DNA of 43,265 bases. Source: Clostridia bacterium (GTDB lineage: Bacteria; Bacillota; DSM-521; Neomoorellales; Neomoorellaceae). The stretch spans positions 1 through 43,265 of the forward strand of contig JASKKH010000015.1 of assembly GCA_030154265.1 (NCBI GenBank), given 5' to 3'. The position numbers were made by a program, and so were the translations under genes. Below, piece after piece: positions 1 to 9,932 of this stretch. The notes below the pieces were generated by a model. That model had not been told where the DNA came from. It worked only from the letters and a program-made list of their open reading frames with translations, and did not search any database. Position 1 is the first letter of the stretch. Every line of letters starts with the position of its first letter.

Positions 1-169
1 AACCCGCATAAATCCTGATCCGTGCCGGGGTAAAATATTTTTGCCACTGCCCTAAAACGGCCTATTCATCTCTACTTCCGAACATCGCAATTGGCTCATG
101 TTGAAGATTTAGTTGACTTCCCATATATGTTTTATTTCGAGTTAATTTTCTCCATTCCCTCGGACATAT

Positions 170-203
170 AAAAAGAGCCGGATATAATCAACCGGCCCTT
201 TAG
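170..203 (-). terminator. Rho-independent terminator after the LysM/M23 gene
   Basis: On the minus strand GGGCCGG and CCGGCTC form a seven-pair stem (one G-U) around a ten-base loop, followed by a run of five T. It starts 13 bases past the stop of the peptidase gene and ends that transcript. Bases 1-169 show no convincing gene on either strand. Confidence 0.85.
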
Positions 204-216
204 TTTTTATTCTACT

Positions 217-1116
217 TTACCTAACTAAAAAACGTTCAGGGTTCAGGGCTTTTCCATTTTTACGTACTTCAAAGTGAACATGGGAGCCAGTAGCATTTCC
301 TGTATCCCCAACTTCGGCAATATAATCTCCAGCTCGGACATATTGACCTTTTTTGACCAGGTTGCGTGAATTATGAGCATAAACTGTTTCAATTCCATTA
401 CCATGATCAATTTTTACCATATTCCCATAAATATTGTTAGCCCAACCCGAGAATACAACTTTACCACTAAAAACAGCACGAATCTTATCTCCAATATCAG
501 CTGCTATATCTAAGCCATGGTGGAAACCCCTGTCTCTCCAACCGAACCTTGAAGTAATAGCACCAATAATGGGATATAAAAAAGAGTTAATTTTTTCTCC
601 CCTAGAAACTGATGAACCCGGTTTACTATTCTGGGTTGACACAGGAATTCCGGTTGAAGCAGGAATGTTTAACATTATTCCTGTCTTAAGTTTACGAGGT
701 TCAGTAATACCGTTAACTGCTGCTAGTTCGTCAACGTTAACATTATATCTTCTAGATATACTCCAAAGAGTATCACCGTAGGCAACTCTATAAGTTGGTT
801 CTTTTTCGTATGGTAAAACTAGAAATTGACCGGGTTTTAAAGCCTGATTAGGATCTAGATAATTCATTACTGCTACTAGCTCTGGGTCAGTTTGGTAACG
901 ACGACTAATTTGATCCAGGGTATCACCCTTCTCAACCCTATATATGCGGGTATATGTATTTACCCTAGCCGAAAGTTCATTATATTTCTGCGGAGCCAGA
1001 ACAGTCGCTATATCATGTAAGTCGTCGATGACAGCTGCCTGGACAGTGGGAATATAAATGGTGTTAAATAATAATAGTCCCAATACCAAACCTACCGTCA
1101 TCTTTTTTGGAAGCAT
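217..1116 (-). CDS. LysM / M23 family cell-wall peptidase
   Basis: This is a secreted or membrane-tethered zinc metallopeptidase of 299 residues that probably cuts or remodels peptidoglycan outside the cell. The N-terminus (about 6-28) is a hydrophobic signal segment. Two LysM domains follow at about 59-102 and 109-152, each with the GDTL signature, and should bind glycan. The C-terminal M23 (LytM/DD-endopeptidase-like) domain holds the full ligand set: HxxxD at H199 and D203, AH at H248, and HxH at H279/H281. The start codon has an AGGAGTGA ribosome site. It stands alone, with a terminator behind it and the rho terminator in front. Substrate bond and growth or sporulation role cannot be read from sequence. 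Confidence 0.93.
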   Translation of the reverse strand: MLPKKMTVGLVLGLLLFNTIYIPTVQAAVIDDLHDIATVLAPQKYNELSARVNTYTRIYRVEKGDTLDQISRRYQTDPELVAVMNYLDPNQALKPGQFLVLPYEKEPTYRVAYGDTLWSISRRYNVNVDELAAVNGITEPRKLKTGIMLNIPASTGIPVSTQNSKPGSSVSRGEKINSFLYPIIGAITSRFGWRDRGFHHGLDIAADIGDKIRAVFSGKVVFSGWANNIYGNMVKIDHGNGIETVYAHNSRNLVKKGQYVRAGDYIAEVGDTGNATGSHVHFEVRKNGKALNPERFLVR

Positions 1117-1239
1117 GTGTTGTCACTCCTATTCTTTTGGCATTTAATGGTTTATCTGCTATTTAACCTTTATTTTAGCCATAGTTTTGCTTTTATATAC
1201 CTTTCTAAAAAGAATAAAAGATATATCTAAATATAAAAA

Positions 1240-1276
1240 TAAAAGAGTTGGCATGCCTTATCCAGACACCCAACTC
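1240..1276 (-). terminator. Rho-independent terminator after rho
   Basis: On the minus strand GAGTTGG pairs with CCAACTC across an 18-base loop and is followed by TTTTATTTTTATATTT. It sits 60 bases after the rho stop codon. The loop is long, but stem and U-tract are both clear. Confidence 0.75.
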
Positions 1277-1335
1277 ATTTTAATTTTAAAACCTTTTTAT
1301 TGAACTCCACACTTTTAATCAGATTATAAAAACAG

Positions 1336-2616
1336 CTAACGACACCGAGGAAAAATAGCAGGAAGAGCCCTTAATAAATCTTCGTTGCTTTTGGTTTTTT
1401 TGATTGCATCAATTAAAGTTTCTGCGACTTCTACAGTCCCCATACAACTAGTAACTTTCCTGAAATTCCAAATTAATTCTAATTCTTCTTTTGATAAAAG
1501 TAATTCCTCTCTCCGAGTACCAGAACGTTTTATATCAATAGCTGGGAATATTCTACGTTCAGCAAGTTTTCTATCTAATATGAGTTCCATATTGCCTGTG
1601 CCCTTAAACTCCTCAAAAATGACTTCGTCCATACGGCTGCCAGTTTCAATAAGGGCAGTAGCTACTATAGTTAAGCTACCTCCTTCTTCAACTTTGCGAG
1701 CAGCACCAAAGAAACGTTTAGGCTTATAAAGAGCTGTTGGATCAACTCCACCCGAAAGAGTACGACCACTTGGAGGAACTACCAGATTGTTGGCCCTTGC
1801 TAAACGGGTAATACTATCGAGGAGAACAATAACATCTTTTTTATGTTCAACTAATCGTTTTGCCCTCTCCAAGACCATATCTGCTACTTTAACATGATTT
1901 TCAGGTAATTCATCGAATGTTGAACTAACAACTTCACCTTGGACAGAACGTTCAATATCTGTAACTTCTTCTGGACGTTCATCGATAAGCAGAATAATCA
2001 ATTCTGCTTCTGGATAATTTGTTGTAATAGCATTGGCTATTTTCTTTAATAATATGGTTTTACCTGCCTTGGGGGGAGAAACAAGAAGAGCACGTTGTCC
2101 TTTACCAATTGGAGCAATTAAATCAATAATTCGAGTTGAAGGGTCTCCATTCCCTGTTTCTAAATCATAACGTTCTTCAGGATAAATAGGTGTTAAAGCA
2201 TCAAAATGTAATCGTTCTGATGAAGTTTCCGGATCTTCACCATTAACTTTTTCTACACGTAATAAGGCAAAATAACGCTCGTTATCTTTAGGAGGACGTA
2301 CTAAGCCTGCCACCTTGTCCCCTGTTCGCAAATCAAAACGCCTTATTTGTGATGGTGATATATAAATGTCATCACCACTGGGTACATAACCGAATGGTCT
2401 TAAAAAACCGTAACCATCTGGGAGAATTTCCAAAACTCCCTGAGCTTGAAGCTGTTCTTCTTTATCTTCTTCTTTTTGTTCTCTTTGGGCCAGCGCCTTA
2501 GCGAGTTCAAAAATCAATTCTTTTTTCCTAAGGCGGGAATAACCACTTAAGTTCAGTTCCCTGGCCATCCGGTAAAGCTCTACCATCGTTTTGCTTTCTA
2601 AATCAACAGTATCCAA
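1336..2616 (-). CDS. rho: Transcription termination factor Rho
   Basis: Rho is a hexameric RNA-dependent ATPase that binds nascent RNA and removes RNA polymerase. The 426-residue product has the usual length. It shows an N-terminal Rho helix region (1-45), a short charged linker rich in E and K (46-56), the cold-shock-like RNA-binding fold with GYGFLRP at 68-74, and the RecA-like ATPase with Walker A PPKAGKT at 181-187. The Walker B segment ends [14 protein letters not shown], and the Q/R-loop region [10 protein letters not shown] is also present. The gene lies downstream of the transaldolase-like gene with a 60-base gap, the familiar Firmicutes neighbourhood. rpmE, often next to rho, is not in the window. 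Confidence 0.98.
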   Translation of the reverse strand: MDTVDLESKTMVELYRMARELNLSGYSRLRKKELIFELAKALAQREQKEEDKEEQLQAQGVLEILPDGYGFLRPFGYVPSGDDIYISPSQIRRFDLRTGDKVAGLVRPPKDNERYFALLRVEKVNGEDPETSSERLHFDALTPIYPEERYDLETGNGDPSTRIIDLIAPIGKGQRALLVSPPKAGKTILLKKIANAITTNYPEAELIILLIDERPEEVTDIERSVQGEVVSSTFDELPENHVKVADMVLERAKRLVEHKKDVIVLLDSITRLARANNLVVPPSGRTLSGGVDPTALYKPKRFFGAARKVEEGGSLTIVATALIETGSRMDEVIFEEFKGTGNMELILDRKLAERRIFPAIDIKRSGTRREELLLSKEELELIWNFRKVTSCMGTVEVAETLIDAIKKTKSNEDLLRALPAIFPRCR

Positions 2617-2676
2617 TTGTTACAACCTCCATAATATAACCAACATAACCGGCGGCACAGGCATACAGGTAAAGAA

Positions 2677-3324
2677 TTATTTATTTTTTACCTTTTCCCA
2701 GTCTTCTAAAAACCTTGCCAATCCAGCATCTGTGAGGGGATGTTTTAACATTTGCATAATAACTTTGTAAGGAATTGTTGCAATATCTGCACCCAGGCGA
2801 GCTGCTTCAAGAGCATGCAGAGGATGGCGAATACTTGCAGCTATAATTTTCGTATTAAAACCGTATTGAGCAAAAATAGGAACAATATCAGCAATTAATT
2901 GCATGCCATCATGACCTATGTCATCTAAACGTCCAACAAAGGGACTTACATATGTTGCACCTGCTAATGCTGCTAATAAGGCCTGATTGGCGGAGAACAC
3001 CAGAGTAACATTTGTTTTAATTCCCTTAGAAGATAATTCTTTTACAGCTTTTAGCCCTTCGCCAATCATGGGTATTTTTATAACTATATTTGGGTGGATA
3101 GCAGCAAGTTCTTCTGCTTCAGCTACCATGGCTTTGGCCTCGGTACTAATTACCTCAGCACTTATTGGACCATCCACAATAGAAGCAATTTCCTCAACGA
3201 CCTCTTTAAAATTCCGTCCTTCTTTGGCTATTAAGGAGGGATTGGTTGTTACACCTGAAATTATACCCAAATCATTAGCATCTTTAATCTCTTTGACATT
3301 AGCTGTATCAATAAATATTTGCAA
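2677..3324 (-). CDS. fsa: Transaldolase-like / fructose-6-phosphate aldolase (TalC/FSA family)
   Basis: The 215-residue product is a short transaldolase of the FSA/TalC class, a cytosolic TIM-barrel enzyme that forms a Schiff base with a lysine. It either moves dihydroxyacetone units between sugar phosphates (pentose phosphate pathway) or splits fructose 6-phosphate. The opening [17 protein letters not shown] and the VIKIP segment with the likely Schiff-base Lys83 are all present, and the [16 protein letters not shown] segment matches the family. The short length separates it from classical 320-residue transaldolases. It sits between rho and the fba terminator, so it probably has its own promoter. 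Sequence alone does not decide between transaldolase and F6P aldolase activity. Confidence 0.92.
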   Translation of the reverse strand: MQIFIDTANVKEIKDANDLGIISGVTTNPSLIAKEGRNFKEVVEEIASIVDGPISAEVISTEAKAMVAEAEELAAIHPNIVIKIPMIGEGLKAVKELSSKGIKTNVTLVFSANQALLAALAGATYVSPFVGRLDDIGHDGMQLIADIVPIFAQYGFNTKIIAASIRHPLHALEAARLGADIATIPYKVIMQMLKHPLTDAGLARFLEDWEKVKNK

Positions 3325-3407
3325 AATCTGTCACCTCCAGAAGACTTCTTTCCAAAAATTCACCATCTATAGTTAAAATCCTTCTCTTTTAAGAGAATTT
3401 TGCAATT

Positions 3408-3447
3408 AAAAAAAGCCTGGCGGCAGGTGGGCCGGCAAGGCTTTTTT
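3408..3447 (-). terminator. Strong terminator (bidirectional-looking) before the transaldolase-like gene
   Basis: The sequence AATTAAAAAAGCC on the minus strand is mirrored by GGCTTTTTTTAATT, with a GC-rich interior. A T-run follows the stem on both strands. It ends the transcript that runs through fba and the broken DUF1540-like gene. Confidence 0.85.
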
Positions 3448-3459
3448 AATTGGACCAAA

Positions 3460-3612
3460 CTAAACATTTTTTGGTCGAAAAGTGTTACAAGCCGTACCAT
3501 CTGATGTTTTAACTTTACGATCACCACTAGTTCCTACCTCAATAACATCCGCAGTGCACACCATGTTATCCCATTATTGGCATTCCTCAACTCAGCATTT
3601 TATACCAGCCAT
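3460..3612 (-). pseudogene. DUF1540-like small cysteine protein, broken by two in-frame stops
   Basis: Reading the minus strand from the ATG at 3612 gives MAGIKC, stop, VEEC, Q, stop, WDNMVCTADVIEVG, then a 28-residue tail that includes TACNTFRPKNV and a final TAG. This matches the small DUF1540 family, whose pattern is CxVxxCxYW, then N-x-C-TA, then a last Cys before TF-P. The frame is continuous for 51 codons, but codon 7 is TGA (3592-3594) and codon 13 is TAA (3574-3576), where family members usually have a small polar residue and a Tyr. A Shine-Dalgarno-like AAGGGGTGA precedes the ATG. The gene looks recently inactivated or carries sequence errors; selenocysteine decoding would not explain the TAA. 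An internal ATG at codon 17 could give at most a 34-residue fragment. Confidence 0.75.
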
Positions 3613-3622
3613 TTATAGAATC

Positions 3623-3657
3623 ACCCCTTGACAATAAAATCTCTAATTTTAAGGGGT
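3623..3657 (-). promoter_or_regulatory. Hairpin covering the ribosome site of the broken DUF1540-like gene
   Basis: On the minus strand ACCCCTT, just after the fba stop, pairs with AAGGGGT, which is the Shine-Dalgarno-like site before the DUF1540-like ATG; AAAAT and ATTTT add an inner stem. It could limit translation or protect the fba 3' end. No U-tract follows it, so it is not a terminator. Confidence 0.4.
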
Positions 3658-3670
3658 TCTATGCAACTAT

Positions 3671-4537
3671 TTATGAATTTATTTTACCAGCACATCCAAA
3701 CACTTGCATTTTATGACGAATAACCTTCGTAGCTGCTTCCCGAGAATGTACAAGAATTTTACGAGGATCAATCTCTTCAGGGTTATCCTTTAGGGCCTTA
3801 CGATTGGCTTCTACGAATGCAACACGTATATTAGTATCAATATTGATTTTTCTAATTCCTAATTGAACTGCCTTTCTTATATCATCATCCGGTATCCCTG
3901 ATGAGCCATGTAAAACAATAGGTGTGTCAACCTTTTTAGCAATTGTCTCCAAGCGTTCGAAATCAAGCTTTGGTATGCCACGATAAACACCATGTGCTGT
4001 TCCAATAGCTATTGCTAAAGCATCAATCCCTGTTTCTTCAACGAAACGTACTGCTTCTTCCGGGTCTGTTAATAAGACTTCCCTCTCAGAGACTCTAACT
4101 TGGTCCTCGACACCACCAATACGACCCAACTCACCTTCAACAGTGGCACCCATTGCATGGGCTATCTCCACCACGCGCTTAGTTAACTCAATATTCTCTT
4201 CTAACGGATACTTTGAACCATCAATCATTACCGAGGTAAAACCTGCCCTTAAACAACGCATAACTTGGTTAAAGTCAGTCCCATGATCAAGATGTAAAAC
4301 TGTTGGAATAGAGCAGTTACTAGCCACTTTAACTAATGCTGTAATATATTCTAATCCCGCATACTTAATAGCTCCCTGACTGGCCTGAATAATAACAGGT
4401 GATTTTTCTGCTTTTGCAGCATTAATTATCGCCTGAACTATTTCCATATTATTGCAATTGAAGGCGCCCACAGCATAACCACCAACAACAGCTGGTTTTA
4501 AAACTTCATTTAGGGTAACTAATGGCAAATTGCTCAT
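3671..4537 (-). CDS. fba: Class II fructose-bisphosphate aldolase
   Basis: This zinc-dependent aldolase interconverts fructose 1,6-bisphosphate with dihydroxyacetone phosphate and glyceraldehyde 3-phosphate in glycolysis and gluconeogenesis. The 288-residue product has HLDHG at 82-86, giving catalytic Asp84 and zinc ligand His85. The VEGELGRIGG segment at 133-142, His182 in GTAHGVYRG and His210 in VLHGSSG complete the active site. Length and motifs fit the FbaA/class IIB branch of Gram-positive bacteria; tagatose-bisphosphate aldolase is a close relative and not fully excluded. A Spo0F-like gene upstream and the transaldolase-like and rho genes downstream reproduce a common Firmicutes gene order. 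Confidence 0.96.
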   Translation of the reverse strand: MSNLPLVTLNEVLKPAVVGGYAVGAFNCNNMEIVQAIINAAKAEKSPVIIQASQGAIKYAGLEYITALVKVASNCSIPTVLHLDHGTDFNQVMRCLRAGFTSVMIDGSKYPLEENIELTKRVVEIAHAMGATVEGELGRIGGVEDQVRVSEREVLLTDPEEAVRFVEETGIDALAIAIGTAHGVYRGIPKLDFERLETIAKKVDTPIVLHGSSGIPDDDIRKAVQLGIRKINIDTNIRVAFVEANRKALKDNPEEIDPRKILVHSREAATKVIRHKMQVFGCAGKINS

Positions 4538-4591
4538 CTCCCTTACTAAAACTCACACTATAAATATATTCTCCCCAGTAAATAATAAAGA

Positions 4592-5269
4592 TCATACCGG
4601 TGATTTCCTATGCCGACGCCTCCTGCGTTGCCGCGAGTCAGTTTTCTTTGGATTATCCAATTGACTGGGTAATTTGATTTCATGGAGGCTTTTAAACTTG
4701 TCTAAATCGTTAGAATTATGAGCCGGGAAAATCTCTTCTGCACCACAAGTTTCACAACGTAGTTGTATATGTCCGGGATATATTTCAATTTCAATATTTT
4801 CATTTCCACAACTACAACTTACCTTGCCAGCATCGACAAGTTTATAAATTGTATTTATTAATTGATACATAATTTCCGGTTTCTCAAAGAAATCCCCAAC
4901 GCCAAGATCTTCTGCCATTTCAGTTAAAGACCGCTCATTACTTTTAACAGCCTTTTTAACCTCTTCCCTTGGACCAACAAAACCTACTTCCAGATCTGTT
5001 TCATTACATCTCAATTTCAAAAGCTTTTGTGACCATAGCTCCTTACGGTGATAATAGTTAATATGATAACATTCACACATAATACAATGGTATTGAAACC
5101 AAAAATTTTTCCCTTTCTTGGTACCTATGGTAAGGATTACAGTCCCACAACTACATTCCGCCTGCCAGGTACCTCCACCAGAAAAATTAAAGATGGATAG
5201 GCCTCGAAATTCAAGACGACCACATGAAGGACATCTTAATGCAATAACTGTCATGGTGGGGATAATCAT
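4592..5269 (-). CDS. Cysteine-rich zinc-ribbon protein of unknown function
   Basis: I do not recognise a named family. The 225-residue product has repeated zinc-ribbon-like pairs: CPSC at 13-16, CSC at 39-41, CIMCEC at 62-67, CSC at 152-154 and CETC at 172-175, plus a single Cys88. This suggests two metal-binding ribbons (about 10-70 and 150-180) separated by a helical, charged middle part (about 98-145). The tail (214-222) is nearly all Arg, Lys and His and could touch nucleic acid. There is no signal peptide or membrane segment, so it is probably cytosolic. It starts with ATG behind GGGAGG and lies between the Spo0F-like gene and fba. A nucleic-acid or regulatory role is an inference only. 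Confidence 0.8.
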   Translation of the reverse strand: MIIPTMTVIALRCPSCGRLEFRGLSIFNFSGGGTWQAECSCGTVILTIGTKKGKNFWFQYHCIMCECYHINYYHRKELWSQKLLKLRCNETDLEVGFVGPREEVKKAVKSNERSLTEMAEDLGVGDFFEKPEIMYQLINTIYKLVDAGKVSCSCGNENIEIEIYPGHIQLRCETCGAEEIFPAHNSNDLDKFKSLHEIKLPSQLDNPKKTDSRQRRRRRHRKSPV

Positions 5270-5406
5270 TTTAGAAATCCTCCCTTTATCCCCTCCATAT
5301 TCGCCGAATTAAAATAAAATCCTTCTTGGCCACATATGACTGGATCATCTTATTTATGTAAGAAGTTTATTTAAATATATATTTTCATTAACTTTACTTT
5401 GTTTTT

Positions 5407-5802
5407 TTATGTATTAGCCATCTTGGGTTCTGAAAAAATGGTTTGCACCTTTTGGTAAAGCTGTTCAAGATCAAACGGTTTATTCAAGATATAATTAACG
5501 CCATATTCCCCAGCTTGTTTTATTAAATTCATCTCACTATATGCAGTAATAATAAGTACAGGAATAGTAATAGAACGTTGCCGCAATTGTTTTAAAAACT
5601 CTATTCCGCCCATACCTGGCATTTTCATATCCAGAATGACCAACTCTGGTTTTTCTTTTGCTATTTTATTAAGGGCTTCATTGCCTTCAGTTGCTAAAGT
5701 TATAATAAAGCCTAATTTCTGTAAGGCTTCACTTAGCAAAAAACGTACACCGGGCTGGTCATCAACAACCATTATCTTCCTCGCAATTATTTTGATGCTC
5801 AC
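5407..5802 (-). CDS. spo0F: Single-domain response regulator, Spo0F-like
   Basis: This stand-alone receiver domain of 131 residues has no output domain. It has the acidic pair in MVVDDQPGVR (13-15), the phosphoacceptor Asp in LVILDMKMPGMGG (position 57), the Thr in LIITAYS, and the conserved Lys in NKPFD. Spo0F passes phosphate from sensor kinases to Spo0B in the sporulation phosphorelay; single receivers of the CheY type look alike, so the name rests on length and neighbours (fba, pyrG nearby, as in Bacillus). The start is GTG behind AGGTGAG. The gene has about 110 bases of AT-rich DNA upstream, with room for its own promoter. Confidence 0.85.
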   Translation of the reverse strand: MSIKIIARKIMVVDDQPGVRFLLSEALQKLGFIITLATEGNEALNKIAKEKPELVILDMKMPGMGGIEFLKQLRQRSITIPVLIITAYSEMNLIKQAGEYGVNYILNKPFDLEQLYQKVQTIFSEPKMANT

Positions 5803-5910
5803 CTCACCTAAAACAAACTAAAAAACTCAAAATTATCCAATTTTTACATAATATAATATTCTAACAATTATACTTAAATCCTCTAACCGTTTGGCTACTT
5901 ACCCAAAAAC

Positions 5911-7137
5911 TTAATACAAAACTTCCTGATTTACAGTTAAATTACTTCCTACTTGCTCCAAACCACCAGAGGTTGTGCGAACCAGGTATGGTTGTCTACC
6001 CCGACAATAGACCCTCGGCAGACGGGTACTAGCTGTAGGACGGCGTATGTTAATATCTACTTCCTGTCCAATCTCTACATTCGATAAATTAGTGATATCT
6101 ATCATAGTCAATTGCATACCAACACGGCCAACTACTGAAACCTTTTGTCCTGCAATAGTAACTGTGGTCCCTTCTCCTCCAACTCGTCCCAGATAAGCTA
6201 ATACTGTTTTTACAAGATATCGAGCCAAGTCATTTAAATTTTTAGGCCGGGCAACAGCAGTTAAAGAAAAACCATCTGCATAGCCGACGGGTATAACTGC
6301 CAAGCGGCTATCTCTACGTGTTACATAATCTCCTCCATAGCCAACTGGAGTACCTGCAGGTACATCATGTATAAAAATAACCCTTGCCTTAAAACGCCAA
6401 GTCTCCTTCAACTCTAGCCCCCTCTTTGGAGCTCTGTAAGGAAACTGACCGTAAAGAAGGGTCCCAATCCTTACCATATCTAAGTGCATCTCCGGATGAG
6501 ATAATAAACCGGTACTATTACATATATGACGTAAGGGTAATTTTATATTACTTTCTTCCAACTCTTTAAGTACTTTATTAAAGATTTTGAATTGGTTCTC
6601 AGTAGCCCCAGGCCTTGCCGCTTCAGCCAAATGGCTATACACGCCTTCAAGGATAACATGAGGTAATTTCAGCATATCACTAGCCACAGGTACTACCTCT
6701 TCAGGCTCTAAACCTGTTCGCTGCAAACCCGTTTCCACTTTTAAATGGACACGAACCTGTTTATCAGTTTTAACCTTAGCCAACTCTTCGGCCCCTAAAC
6801 GGCTACTAACAGTAATAGTTAAATTTAAAGAAATAGCAGTTAACAATTCTTCGGGCATTAAAGGCGCCATTATAAGAACAGGAGCAGTAATCCCTGCCTT
6901 TCGTAATTCCTGCCCCTCAGCCAGATTGGTTACCCCTAAATAATCTGCCCCTGCATTTAAAAACGCTCTTGCCGATTCAACAGCACCAGCCCCATAAGCA
7001 TCAGCTTTTACGACAGCTAATATACGGGTTTGGGGGGTAATTAGTTTTTTTACCGCCATCAAATTGTGTTCAAGAGCTTCTGTGTCTATTTCAATCCAAC
7101 GAGGGCCTACCATTTTTGTTATATTCTCTAAATCCAT
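5911..7137 (-). CDS. alr: Alanine racemase
   Basis: This PLP enzyme interconverts L- and D-alanine and supplies D-Ala for peptidoglycan. The ATG at 7137 is chosen because GGAGG lies seven bases upstream; a TTG two codons earlier has no spacing for a ribosome site. The product is 408 residues. PLP-binding Lys44 lies in AVVKADAYGAG, and VGYGGDY carries the second catalytic Tyr region. The C-terminal beta domain includes GRVGMQLTMIDIT and ends with LPRVYCRGRQPYLVRTTSGG plus about 15 extra residues. The gene follows a FemAB-like transferase by 51 bases, so the two probably form one wall-precursor unit with pyrG. Confidence 0.97.
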   Translation of the reverse strand: MDLENITKMVGPRWIEIDTEALEHNLMAVKKLITPQTRILAVVKADAYGAGAVESARAFLNAGADYLGVTNLAEGQELRKAGITAPVLIMAPLMPEELLTAISLNLTITVSSRLGAEELAKVKTDKQVRVHLKVETGLQRTGLEPEEVVPVASDMLKLPHVILEGVYSHLAEAARPGATENQFKIFNKVLKELEESNIKLPLRHICNSTGLLSHPEMHLDMVRIGTLLYGQFPYRAPKRGLELKETWRFKARVIFIHDVPAGTPVGYGGDYVTRRDSRLAVIPVGYADGFSLTAVARPKNLNDLARYLVKTVLAYLGRVGGEGTTVTIAGQKVSVVGRVGMQLTMIDITNLSNVEIGQEVDINIRRPTASTRLPRVYCRGRQPYLVRTTSGGLEQVGSNLTVNQEVLY

Positions 7138-7188
7138 AGGCAACCTCCAACTCTTTAAAAGCGTACGTACAATAACCCTACTTTTGTT

Positions 7189-8270
7189 TTACCCTTGTGA
7201 TTTTTTCTTCCAAAATAGTAGACGGCGAAATCCTTTTGAATAGATTGGCAAGGCAGTTTGCCAAAGCCAATAGTAAAAGTTGGAATAGACTAAGTCATAC
7301 TCACCAACGAATTCCGTAAACTCACCATTAAAACCTTTTTTAAACCGATAGAGCCCATAAAGGGGGTTATCTTCATTTAAATCCCCTGGTACACCACGGA
7401 AATCATATATAGTACAGCCATTTTCTTTGGCCCATTTAATCATAGACCATTGTATAAGATAGTTAGGCATGACATTACGGTGTTTATTACTGGAAGCACC
7501 ATAAAGATACCAAGCCTTATCCCCCATTATAAATGCAAGGGTACCGGCAATAGCTTGTCCTTTATAATAAGCAAGAAATAACTTTGCATAGCCTCTCTCT
7601 ACCATTTCCCGCCACATTGTTTCAAAATAACTATAAGAACGTACCAAAAAGCGGTCACGGATAGTTGTCTCTTTTAAGATTTCATAGAAAATCTTTAAAT
7701 CTTCTATATTACAATCTTCCTTAATTTCTACACCTCTTCTTTTAGCGAGGCGTATGTTATATCTTGTTTTACTCGCCATATTGGCTAGTAGCTCTTCTTC
7801 TGATGGAGTAATATCCAAACGAAAGACATGGCGAGGTTGAACACCATCAAAACCCTCTCCACCGGTAGATAAACGGAAACCTTTTTCTTCTAGTAGTTTT
7901 TTAACTTTTATATCTGTTTCTGGAATATCAGGGTCAATTTTTAATAAAATTGCTCCTTGTTTACGAGCTACTCGTTCTATTGCAGCCAAGACTTCATCAA
8001 AAAGGGATGGGTTATGAAAATCCACCACTGGTCCCCGTGGGGCATATAAAATGGATTTCCCTATATAAGGGATTTGTCTTTTTAATAAACTTACTGCAGC
8101 AATTATTCTATTCCTGTCTTCAAGAACCAATCTAAATGGTTTCCACCCAGTAGTAGCTTTTACTTCTCCCCATCCGTATGATTGTAGAAAATGACCTTTA
8201 GGGTGGCTGGCAATGAAGGCATCAAAACGTTTCTCTTCGTCTGGTCCAATAAGTCTTGCCTGATAGGTCA

Positions 8271-8271
<1 letters not shown>
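7189..8271 (-). CDS. FemAB-family peptidoglycan aminoacyltransferase
   Basis: The 360-residue product belongs to the FemA/FemB/FemX family, whose members add amino acids from aminoacyl-tRNA to the stem peptide of lipid-linked peptidoglycan precursors. Family marks include the FLQSYGWGEVKA opening region (28-39), the LAKRRGVEI segment, and the central TIRDRFLVRSYSYFE and YLYGASSNKHRNVMPNYLIQW segments of the twin GNAT-like folds. No membrane segment is visible, so it should act on the cytosolic face. The ATG overlaps the pyrG stop (TAATG), which implies translational coupling, and alr follows. Whether it makes a cross-bridge in this organism and with which amino acid is unknown. Confidence 0.88.

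Positions 8272-9932
<1,661 letters not shown>

Noticed and set aside
3376-3400. Small inverted repeat TTCTCTT / AAGAGAA ahead of the transaldolase-like gene
   Set aside because: Seven pairs with a two-base loop in AT-rich DNA is likely by chance, and no regulator is suggested.
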